Shown: positions 19,291 through 28,563 of the stretch, piece after piece
How the letters are laid out: every line of letters starts with the position of its first letter
Position numbering within the stretch: position 1 is the first letter of the stretch
Assembly: GCA_022539475.1 (NCBI GenBank)
Contig: VCMS01000212.1
Coordinates: 62,001-126,000 of the forward strand
Direction: 5' to 3'
Source of the DNA: Gracilaria domingensis
Taxonomy: Eukaryota; Rhodophyta; Florideophyceae; Gracilariales; Gracilariaceae
Length of the DNA: 64,000 nt
Position numbers and translations under genes: made by a program
Notes under the pieces: model-generated
What the model saw: only the letters and a program-made list of their open reading frames with translations
Told to the model about the DNA's origin: nothing
The model's database searches: none

Positions 19291-22200
19291 ATGCATTGCC
19301 GAAAGGGGACAACATTTTTGCTCGCTATACTCTCATCGACGCTTTGCGTCACATCGCATGTCGCAATACATACACCACCCGCTACGCTCTTCCACGCGTT
19401 CGGTCCACTTCCTGCTGTTTCAACTCCAGGTTCAAATCCCCTACACGCCGCCGCTCGATATACACACATCGCTCTCGCCAACTTGTTTAGCTTCCCGTCC
19501 GAAGCTGCTCGAGGAGGACAAGCTTCCTGGCGCCCCTGCACGTACAATGACTCCGATGCATCTGTCACATGTCCGTTTGAGGATGTAGACCCTGGCGTGC
19601 CCTATGTGTTTTGGGCCGCCGCTAATCTGTCCTTTTCGCCGGCCGAATCTCACACCGCCATACTTCGCGCTACGGATCCGCTTCTGCTTGTACCTAAAAC
19701 TGGTGGCTCAGAGAGCCGCACGCAATCGTGTCATGCAGACATAAATGAGGACAATCGAGCGCTCTGTGTACTGCGCTTTGAGGCGGAAGACTATCGCATG
19801 CTGGTGAGCGTGATTGGACAGGGTAATCACTCTGCTTTCCTGGTGAGCTATGAGAAGCCTCCCAGCTATGTTCAATCGCTTCCACTTCTCGCACTGAACC
19901 ATACTGCGTTACCAGATGTTATCACCCGTGCCAAGCCGTTTTCCGCTTCGCTTGCAGGCAATCAGATGTCTGTCGCTTTGCTCAATGCGCACCATTCTCA
20001 TTACGCCACGCACGGCGTAGCCACTCTCGTCAACCCACCTCCGGGCTTGCATCTACGAAGCCCTGCGTTGGTAGACCTGGGACCGCGCCAGTCGCGTTCG
20101 TTGCGCATCGATCTGTCAACAGACTCAAAATTCCAACCAAGTCCACCGGGGAATCCTGAAGGGTTATCCTTAGTTCTGAATATCGCTTATACTATCAATG
20201 GCACCCGTGCGCAGGTTGACATTCCGCTCTCACTGCGGTTGATTGGATGGGGCGTTGACCGGGCTTATGTATTCACATACATCGATACAGACAGGTCCGT
20301 CCAAGCTTGCGCGGTTGTACCACCGGCCCATCCATGCACGCATCCCAATGGTTGCGTGCCGCTCTTGTCTACGCATGGCGCCGGCGTAGATGCCACGGCT
20401 TTGGCATGGACCGAGTCATATCGTGCTCAGAACGGTAGCTGGGTCGTTCTGCCTACCGGACGGCGTCGCTACGGTATGAATTGGGAAGGTGCACAAATGA
20501 AATCAGCAATTGCAGCGCTAGAGACACTTGTGCGAGATATGCCTGGCGTACCACAGGATGAGCGTTCGTTGTATGCTCTCAGGCGCGGAGCGTGGTTACA
20601 AGCTGGTCATAGTATGGGCGGCCACGGTGCGCTTTTGATTGCCTCACACTATCCAGACTCAATCGTTGCAGCGTTGCCCGCTATGGCTTGGATGAGGTTG
20701 GAACGGTATGATGGCGGTGGCTTTGGTGAAGATGCCAGCTTTGCCAATGCTGGTATACACGCGTTGCTCGCTGTGGGAAGAGAACAGTATGCGTCAGACT
20801 TGTACCATGAGAACTTGTTGGGAATCCCATTTCTTGCCCGTGTCGGATCTGACGATGATAACGTCCCTCGTACGTAGCCCTTGTGTTTATGTTTCCATGC
20901 CGCTAATCATTTTTACTAACAACGGACATGGTTTGTTCTTCGATACAGCATCGGAATTACGGCAATACTGTCGACTGCTACGTGAAAACGAGATGTTTCA
21001 TAACATGACGAATAGCTTTGTTAGGTTGGATGAGGTACCAAACGAAGGGCATTGGTTTGATGGGGTGGTAGATGATGACGCTTTGCAGCCCTTTCTTACA
21101 AGACATCTGGCGGCACAGCATAAGCCGCGACTACCTGTGGCGTTTTCTGTGATGACGATGAATCCCGGGACATCGGGATCTCGTGGTGGATTGAGAATAA
21201 GGCAACTGTTGACGCCGACACAGAGCGGAAGATTGAAAGTTTTGCGAGATGGGAACAAGTGGCATGTCGAGCCCGAGAATGTAAGGCGGTTCTCCTATGC
21301 CTTTGTAGACATGGTTCGCGAGCGGGCAGAGCATGTTACTGTAGCAGGGAGAGAATTTAAGGTCATCGATCAAGGTCTTGAATTATGTCGAGAAAGCGCT
21401 GCTGAGTGGCGAACATGTAGCGGCCCTGGGAATGGGGAGCGCGATGAGAGACAATACGGTCCTTTAAGTCACGTTTTGCTTGGTGAAGTTATAGTCGTAT
21501 GTCCAAGCGGGGATGAAGAGCTGCTTCGCGAAGCCATGTTTTACGCAAACGGTCTTTACATACATGGGATCAATGCACAAGTCGTTAGAGACACCGTGGC
21601 GATACAGGAAGGAGTACTGGAGAGCTCGGCTGGTGTGATTCTGTTTGGCGGGCCTAACGTAAACATAGCAGCGCGGGAATTTGAGCGAGGACGAACCAAG
21701 CGAGTGGGAGTATGGAGTGAGGAAGGGGATGGAAGCATCTGTGCGAAGGTTGGTGGACAGACGAAATGCTATGGAGGAGCTGGAACTGGTGGCGTGTATC
21801 TCGCAGAAGGTTTGGGTGGCGGACTGGTGGCGGTGGCAAGCGGTGGCGACCGCGATGGTTTACTGGTGGCCATCGATTTACTGCCGAGGTCACCAACGTC
21901 CAAGGTGGCGGAATGGGCAGTAGTTTCGAAGGAACGGGGATGGGGATATCGCGGGCTTGGTGGGATGCGTGCCGCAGGGTATCTAGACTGGTCGTGGCGT
22001 GTTAGCGGTGGGGCTGCGACCTTCTTTGACGAGGGCTTTGTGGCTGGGGATGGGGGGCTGTGTTTGGTGAGGAGAGAAAGCTGGCGGTGGCGAGAGGTGG
22101 TTGTGTATGGATTAGTTTTGTTGCTCGGGGTGATAATCGGCGTGTGCTGGAGAGGGCGGCGATTGGAAGAGAGCGTTGTTCATAGAATTAAGGGGGCGCC

Positions 22201-22306
22201 GAAGGAGGCGCCGAGAGGCGAGAGAGTCGAGGAGGAGCGCGCGACTCTGGTGGGAGCAGAAGGGGGCTTCGCAGACGGCGAGGCAGAAGATCCGCTTGGG
22301 GCCTAA
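19291..22306 (+). CDS. Secreted/type I membrane serine hydrolase (S9/esterase-like), two exons
   Basis: Exon 1 is 19291-20869 and exon 2 is 20949-22306. The 79-nt intron starts GTACGT, carries an exact TACTAAC branch site and ends CAG. The joined product is 978 residues. It starts with a signal peptide (about 1-23), then a roughly 370-residue beta-rich N-terminal part with several N-x-S/T sites. An alpha/beta-hydrolase domain follows with nucleophile elbow AGHSMGGHG (Ser441), acid in SDDDNVPP spanning the splice junction (about residue 521), and His in NEGHWFDG in exon 2. A long C-terminal domain ends in one membrane helix (VVVYGLVLLLGVIIGV) and a basic/acidic cytoplasmic tail. The order resembles prolyl-oligopeptidase/esterase-type ectoenzymes known in fungi, but substrate is unknown. 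Confidence 0.82.
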
Positions 22307-23316
22307 AGAAACCGTTTCCTTTGTGCGGGAATGGACACACCGCTGAAGCTAGGGTTGCCAGCAGGGCATTGTCGAGGTTAACCATGACTGTAACGAAACA
22401 TTAAACGGCTCGTGATCGTTCGGGTATCGTTTGGTACTCTCTTCCTTCCCGTTTTTGTTGACAGGCACACTTGACACACTGTGAGTTCGAGCATTGCGAG
22501 CATTACTTGGCACGAGCTGAACGCGATTGCGTCTGCCTCGACCAGCACGCGTATTGCCGAGATCTAGCTAGAGTACTGTACGGCTGGCGTGCACGCACCG
22601 GGCGATTCTAAAGGCCGGACTAAGCTAAGATTCTCTGGGCTTTGGGGTGCCAGCGGCCCCGTGCGATGGCTTTGCAAACGAGAGAGAGAGACGTCTGTTT
22701 ATTTTGTGTCTGGCACTCGTACCATGTGAGGCCTTCATGGCCCATCAATGATGGGTGGGTGATTCTGACAGCAGTCGTCGTGTGTTGATCGCCGACTCTG
22801 ATTCTGTTGCGTACTACCTGAATTTCCCCATAATGCCTGCACAGCTGCCCCTTTGCGCTGTGCGCTTTCTTGGACTATAAAGATACCGCGACGGTACTGA
22901 AGGTATCCTTAGTTTTCTCAGGAAACTAACAGCGCATGGGGCCAACGCAAATGATAATGCATTGCCATTCTTCATGCAAAGCATTACCGATATCCCCTTT
23001 CGTAAACATCTCCAATCAAGCGCACTGCGTGCATGGCGACGGTTTGTATGAGCCATTTTGCCACGCCCGGTGAGTTCGCATGCCACGAGTGTCATTCCCG
23101 CACGAAAGCGGCTTCGTCTCTATTCTTGGCCTCTTCCCGCGCTTCTCGTTCTGCCACTGCTGCACGGCATCGATATTGTAAGCGCACGCAACGGCATCCA
23201 GCCGCCTGCGCCCTTATAGGGCAGTGCTCTTGTGAAAATGAGACGAGTGTGCGACACCATTCATCGATTGCTCACACCAACAGCACCTTTTCCACCCTGT
23301 CCAGGCTGAACATATC
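22307..23316. other. Intergenic region
   Basis: About 1 kb with no supported gene. It includes a short GA repeat near 22680. The last part should be the promoter of the cysteine-repeat gene. Confidence 0.5.
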
Positions 23317-25185
23317 ATGATCTTCGGCTTCTTCGTGCTTTTCGTACTTCCTTTAGCCGCGCGCATTGCGGCGCAGACTTCTTGTAAGCCTGGTACAGCT
23401 GGGCGTCGCTGCAATCCATGTCCTCCCGGTCGCTATGCTGATGAGCCTGCCCTCTTCTTCTGTCGCAGCTGCCCACGAGGTACTTTCAGTACTGTCCTGG
23501 GCGCCAAGTCTCCTTCCGTTTGCAAACCATGCCCCGCCGGTTCACGAAGTTTTATTGGCAGTGATCGTTGTTTCCAATGCCCGCAGGGAACGTATTCATC
23601 GCGTATGGGAGCCAGTTTCTGCCAACGCTGTCCGGGTGGTACCTTTAGCACCGCAGTTGGCGCTAAGAATGTCTCTGTGTGCAAGCCGTGTCCAAAAGGC
23701 ACTTTCAGCTTTGCTGGAGCAAGCTCATGTACTAGTTGCAATGCTGGTACTTTTGCAGACTTTGCTAGTTCTGCCTCTTGTAAACGCTGCCCTGCAGGGA
23801 CTTTCTCCGTCGCCATTCGAGCTCAGTCGTCGGCGGTGTGTAAGTTGTGTCCAAAGGGTACTTTCAGTTATCAGGGGCAGTCGGTCTGTACTCGTTGCAA
23901 TCCCGGACAATACGCCGATCAACCCGGTTCGCGCTTCTGCAAGAGATGTCCTCCTGGTACACTTAGCCTTGCAATTGGTGCGCAGTCGGCTGGTCTGTGC
24001 AAGCCATGTCCGAAAGGGACATTCAGCTTTTCCGGCGCTACCAGATGTAATCGATGTAATGCGGGACTCTATGCGGATACAACTGGTTCCACGTCTTGCA
24101 AGCTGTGTCCCGCAGGCACATTTGGGCTTGTTGTGGGCGCTGTATCTTCTTTTGCTTGTAAGCAGTGTCCAAAGGGGACAGCCAGCAACCGTGGTTCGAC
24201 GAGGTGCGATAACTGTCATCCGGGAACTTACTCCGATCAGCCTGGATCACCTGCATGTCTTCCATGTCCTGCTGGTACGAAAGGCAGTCTTGTTGGGGCA
24301 CAATCACCCGCGGCTTGTAAGCCTTGTCCAATGGGAACATTCAGCGGACAACGCTCCGTGAAATGCAATCGCTGCCCACAGGGTACTTATAGCTCGCGAC
24401 TTGGGGCTTCTAATTGTATAGGGTGTTCGAGCGGTACGTTCAGTGCCGCAGTTGGCGCAAAATCTCCACTTGCATGCAAGCCATGTGGAAAAGGAACGTT
24501 CAGCAATGTGCCGTTTAGAGCAAATGGGGCCGTCAAATGCACGAGATGCTTTCCTGGCAAGTACTCAGATCAGATTGGAAGCAGATTCTGTAAGAACTGT
24601 CCGGCAGGTACGTTCAGTACTTCGGTTGGCGCCATCTCAACATTTGCGTGCAAGTCTTGCCCGAAAGGAACGTTTAGCAATGCCGGAGCTACAAAATGTA
24701 CGAGGTGCAACGCCAATACATTCGCTGATCAGCTTGGTTCAAATCAGTGCAAACGATGCCCGGCTGGAACATTCAGCCTCGTCATTGGGGCTCAGTCCGT
24801 TTCTTCTTGCAAACCTTGTCCAAAGGGAACCACTCGTAATGAGTATGCTTCAAGATGCACTCGTTGTAATGCTGGTTCGTATGCAGATCAGCGAGGCTCT
24901 AGGTTCTGCAAGAACTGCCCCTCCGGTACATTCAGTGTTGTCGTCGGCGCTGTTTCCTTAGGAGCGTGCAAACCGTGTCCAAAAGGGACTTCGAGTGGGA
25001 CGGGCTCGACAAGATGTACTCGTTGCAGACAAGGACAATATGCTGATCAACCAGGCTCTTCTGCTTGCACCTCCTGTCGTGCAGGTACGTTTAGTGTTGC
25101 TATCGGGGCTGTCTCAAGTGCCGTTTGCAAACCTTGCCCCAAGGGAACGAGTAATAGAGGTGGCAGCTCTCGGTGCTTCTCGTGA
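23317..25185 (+). CDS. Secreted GCC2/GCC3 (ephrin-receptor-like) cysteine-repeat protein
   Basis: 622 residues: a signal peptide of about 20 residues, then an unbroken tandem array of about a dozen modules of 45-50 residues. Each module carries the pattern C-x2-CP-x-GT(F/Y)S and C-x2-C-x-G-x-YADQ, with recurring CKPCPKGTFS and CPAGTFS. This is the GCC2/GCC3 family (ephrin receptor-like cysteine-rich repeats). There is no membrane segment and no catalytic domain, so it is most likely an extracellular matrix or wall protein held by many disulphides. The repeats also keep two other frames open by chance. The protein stops right after a module, so an additional 3' exon cannot be excluded. Confidence 0.85.
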   Translation: MIFGFFVLFVLPLAARIAAQTSCKPGTAGRRCNPCPPGRYADEPALFFCRSCPRGTFSTVLGAKSPSVCKPCPAGSRSFIGSDRCFQCPQGTYSSRMGASFCQRCPGGTFSTAVGAKNVSVCKPCPKGTFSFAGASSCTSCNAGTFADFASSASCKRCPAGTFSVAIRAQSSAVCKLCPKGTFSYQGQSVCTRCNPGQYADQPGSRFCKRCPPGTLSLAIGAQSAGLCKPCPKGTFSFSGATRCNRCNAGLYADTTGSTSCKLCPAGTFGLVVGAVSSFACKQCPKGTASNRGSTRCDNCHPGTYSDQPGSPACLPCPAGTKGSLVGAQSPAACKPCPMGTFSGQRSVKCNRCPQGTYSSRLGASNCIGCSSGTFSAAVGAKSPLACKPCGKGTFSNVPFRANGAVKCTRCFPGKYSDQIGSRFCKNCPAGTFSTSVGAISTFACKSCPKGTFSNAGATKCTRCNANTFADQLGSNQCKRCPAGTFSLVIGAQSVSSCKPCPKGTTRNEYASRCTRCNAGSYADQRGSRFCKNCPSGTFSVVVGAVSLGACKPCPKGTSSGTGSTRCTRCRQGQYADQPGSSACTSCRAGTFSVAIGAVSSAVCKPCPKGTSNRGGSSRCFS

Positions 25186-25921
25186 ACTGAGGAGCCAGGA
25201 CATGAATAACATCAATTGCCTTCACAGGATGATTCTCTTCAACGTAGTTGCCCCAATAGTCGCACATTATGAACTCTTCGCGTTCTGCTCTTGATATCTG
25301 AAACATAGTGGGAAGAAAACCGTAGACCATCTGCGCAAAATCGATACCATCATTCAGAATGTCGCTCCAATACTCCCTTTTCTGTTTTTCTGTTGGCCTT
25401 GTGCTCCCAGGTGGACTAGTATCTACCTAAGCCATCTCAACTCACAGTGCTCTACTACGCATTGGGTGCATGTAAAGATTTTTCCCTCTTCCTTCTGGGA
25501 AACGCTTACACCTGACGAATTGTCTGTTCTGCAGATGTGGTTTTCGAACAAGGCACCATTCCATGCCGCAAAAGGTGAGCCGGATGAACATTCCGCCGCC
25601 AAATTGGCGAAATAGAAGACAAGACAAGCGTCAATGGAAAAAACCGTTCAGTTCAGAGCAGTTTGCATTCCCCTAAATACAGAAATACATGTAGAAGCTT
25701 TATCACAAGAAGTTCAGCAGTTGCTTTCATCATGAACAACTCTTGTTTTACATTCAAACGCAAGCCCTGTAAAAGTCCTAAGCGAGTCTCGGGGTGCAAT
25801 CTCTGGATGAAACTTGGGAGAGAACAAACAAATCTCCATATTCATTCTACGAAGCAATGTTTGTTCCACATTGGAATTATAAGAGCGAATAGCGCCAAGC
25901 TCAATGTGTTCACCACTGACA
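25186..25921 (-). other. Possible multi-exon minus-strand gene, unresolved
   Basis: The minus strand has a Cys-containing open stretch at about 25640-25425 (with FTCTQCVVEHC). A good splice pair follows (GTAGAT at about 25422, GCGCAG ending at about 25328) and leads to a short terminal exon that stops near 25268. No start codon was found; another open stretch at 25920-25714 has coding-like composition but no convincing join. I cannot name it. It may be the end of a small secreted protein or a relic. Confidence 0.25.
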
Positions 25922-26469
25922 TCAATACATGGGAGGGGCTGACGGTGGTGGCTGCGGTACCTGAGGAGGATGACTATCATAAGGATTGGGCGGTGGAGGG
26001 ATGTACTCCTCAGGTGCCTTGCCCTGCTGCACGTGGTCATGATGAGCCGGAGCGGGCTTCTTCACCTGCTCATGTGGGCCATGGTGGTGCCGCTTTGGCT
26101 CGCTGCTACCAGACGGAGCTTTCGTTCCGCGTTCAACATCTGCCTCACGAGCTTCACGCTTGCCATGTTTTGCTTCTCTGCGGAGAGCAAGACTCCATAT
26201 CAATGCCCATATCCATCCAATAATCACCGGGAAAAGAAGCAATTGAAGAAGTCCAATACATATCGCCGTGCCGCCATGAGTCCCGAGGCAACCTGCGATG
26301 ATTGTACCCACGCCAGGGGCAAACACGTTGATGATGAGCACAATGTTTGCCTCACCCTGATTCAAAGTAGAAGAAGAAGTTAGAAAACGAGTTCCCGCGC
26401 CACTGCACTTTTGTGTTCGCCAATTCAACATACCTTCGAGATGCGATGTGGAAGTCCCGCTTTGCACAT
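25922..26469 (-). CDS. Small membrane protein of the Stum/SPEC3 type, two exons
   Basis: Exon 1 is 26434-26469 (12 codons), a 77-nt intron 26357-26433 (GTATGT...CAG) follows, and exon 2 is 25922-26356; the product is 156 residues. Two adjacent hydrophobic segments carry the motif NVFAPGVGTIIAGCLG followed by LLQLLLFPVIIGWIWALIWS, matching the pattern of the Stum/SPEC3 family of small two-helix membrane proteins. The second half is cytoplasmic-looking, basic and His-rich, ending in a proline tail (PPPPNPYDSHPPQVPQPPP). The chosen ATG is the nearest to the splice donor and keeps the frame. Function of the family outside animals is unknown. Confidence 0.7.
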
Positions 26470-27180
26470 CCTGAAGTTGTTATGTACCTTCGTACAAGAG
26501 CCAGAAGTTCACTTCGGGCGCAATGAGTAGATTATGATGGGGTTGACTTGGGAAGTGGCTGCAAGGACTGTCGTATCAGAATGACAATGACAGCGTGCTG
26601 CAAGCGTGGTTTCTACCAAATATGAAGGTTATCGTTAACCAAAGTACTGCAAGTGGAACACCCGCTTGGGGACTGGCGCAAAAGCTTGGTCAGTGAACTC
26701 AGAACCGTCAGGCTGAATACTCGGTCGTTGCCAAACGGCGTCTTGCACGTTTCGCTTCGTGCTGGAGACGGAGTAACCAGCGTGGTATGGTTTTTTAGGT
26801 CTACACAGTGACTTCTCAGCCCCTGTTTTGAGCAAGTAGACGCAACCTCGTACAGGTACTCTCATCGAAAGAGGCAGAGTGGAATTGGGGTTCCAAAGCG
26901 CCAAAGAGTAGGACCCTCTAGCCAGGCCAAGTTCTGGGATACAGTGGCAGCAACGTCATCTAGTGCCAGAGCGTAAGCACTGAGAGTCTGTCGACGTCAC
27001 AAACGCATGCAGTCTCGGGATGTAAGATGCTCGTTCTATTCCAGAGTCACCCTCTAAGATACCCAGAGGGTCGTTCTTTGCTTCCACAATTTAACAGACT
27101 TGTACCCGGCCAGATTTGCTGACCAGAGTATTCAAGAATAAAAGGGGCCGCTCTAAGATCGCTTTTACAGCGTAGATAAT
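26470..27180. other. Intergenic region
   Basis: No supported gene. A minus-strand frame at 26635-26904 has no recognisable domain and no good start. Confidence 0.45.
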
Positions 27181-27469
27181 ATGATTGGACCTAGCCTAGA
27201 CTGCATACCCTTGGTAGCGCTTGAGGAACATCCCTCCACTTCCCTAAAACCGAACGATATTTTTCGAATCAACTTCAAAGAGTCATGCCGTTTGGAAGCC
27301 TGTCAAGCCCTTGATATTGCCAATCATGCCTCGCGCACATTTTGGACATGGTGATCCATACCTTTCCTATGCGTGTGAGTGGTTGAACATGGAACCTTTT
27401 ACCTGTTGCAGCTACAATGAGAACGGAAAGAATTTCATCCGCAGGATTCATACCTTCTGTTTATTGTAG
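27181..27469 (+). CDS. Small hypothetical two-exon protein
   Basis: ATG at 27181. Exon 1 is 27181-27350, a 61-nt intron 27351-27411 (GTGATC...TTGCAG) follows, and exon 2 is 27412-27469; this gives 75 residues in frame. Cysteines lie in ESCRLEACQ and FWTCYNE. It does not fit the twin CX9C pattern and I do not recognise it. The support is an ATG, plausible splice signals and coding-like composition only. It is convergent with TRAPPC2, 64 bases away. Confidence 0.35.
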
Positions 27470-27533
27470 ACCGGTCTATGAGATATATATCCCTTCGCCA
27501 GCATCTTTCCAATGAACCGGCATTTTGCTACCG

Positions 27534-28137
27534 CTACAAATACTTTCTCGCCAGCAATACAACCTTGTCATGAAACACCGATGATGTGATCGGTTCGTTG
27601 TCAACGTACAATGGATTCAGAGTCGCTTTCACGAATAATTCGTGTAGTTCGTTGAAAAAGGGCTTCACATTATCTTCATGACGAGAGTCATGTAGTAACA
27701 AAAAGCGATAGTCTGCGAAACGAAAAAGCAGACAACATATTCAAATACGAATATCACAGATGTGTTAGAGAGTCCCGGTCCATGTTTCTTGCATATGTGT
27801 CTGTGAAAGAGAGCTCAGCAATTCGCAACTTACTGCTCGCTGTAACAAACGCAGATATGAGTTGATCGTTGTACTTGTCCACAACCTTCAAATACATCTC
27901 CCTGCTATCCCACATCTTTGAAAGGTCATGTATTGAGAAAAAAATATCATGGCTTAGAACAATCGCTACGAGTGAAATGGTCACTTCGAAATATTACCAT
28001 ACCTTTTCATCGACCATGTCTAGACTACTGTGTAAAACGATCTGTTCCAGAACCGCTTCCCTTCCCGACAATGCCTGTGGAAAAGAGGCCTCGTACAAAG
28101 GACGGTCATCTGGAGCCACAACAGTCAAAGTCGGCAT
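27534..28137 (-). CDS. TRAPPC2: TRAPPC2 (sedlin/TRS20), TRAPP complex subunit, three exons
   Basis: Exons are 28003-28137, 27834-27915 and 27534-27712; introns start GTATGG and GTAAGT and end AG. The joined frame gives 131 residues, close to the usual 135-140. The longin-fold protein starts MPTLTVVAPDDRPLYEA, continues with SREMYLKVVDKYNDQLISAF (animal sedlin has MYLKTVDKFNEWFVSAF), then YRFLLLHDSRHED, FFNELHELFVKATLNPLY and VFHDKVVLLARKYL to the stop. TRAPPC2 is an adaptor subunit of the TRAPP tethering/Rab-GEF complexes in ER-Golgi traffic. It is divergent from DDX10 with 426 bp between start codons. TRAPPC9, another TRAPP subunit, lies just beyond DDX10. Confidence 0.93.
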
Positions 28138-28563
28138 ATTTCTTTCCCTCCACAGAAGTTCCAGAATCGCTGAGCATTAGCTGAATATGTGTAAAATAAC
28201 AATTTACTCTTATTCTCTAGAACCTGATAATCCTCGGCTTCTTTCTTTGGAGAAGAATCGCGAATTCTAGTAGTCTTAGAACGACAAACAAGAATGACGA
28301 TGGTAGTTGTGCGAAGATTTTCAAAAGGTGGTTTTGGTGGGAACTCTTTCAGCATGCATGTCTACTGTCACGGTACAGCCGTAACTCTTTGAGCCGTCAA
28401 AAAAATTTTCACTTTAATAATAATAATAACAATAGCGCGACATACACACATGCTTGCCCAGGACAAGTGTTTCTAAACGTTTCCGTCGTCGGCATATTAA
28501 CACTCTCGTCCCTTTCCAGTAGGCCCCATTCACATTGAATGAGTTTCTCTCCCTTTTCAAGAT
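28138..28563. promoter_or_regulatory. Divergent promoter region of TRAPPC2 and DDX10
   Basis: 426 bp between two opposite start codons. It contains an ATT/TAA trinucleotide run at about 28415-28430. No defined motif could be assigned; the promoter role follows only from position. Confidence 0.4.

Noticed and set aside
19425-19450. Second tRNA-like box (GGTTCAAATCCC)
   Set aside because: It lies within the coding sequence of the serine hydrolase and no tRNA fold surrounds it.
23366-24361. 331-codon frame overlapping the cysteine-repeat gene
   Set aside because: It is a by-product of the periodic repeat; it lacks signal peptide and domain, and the cysteine frame is clearly the coding one.
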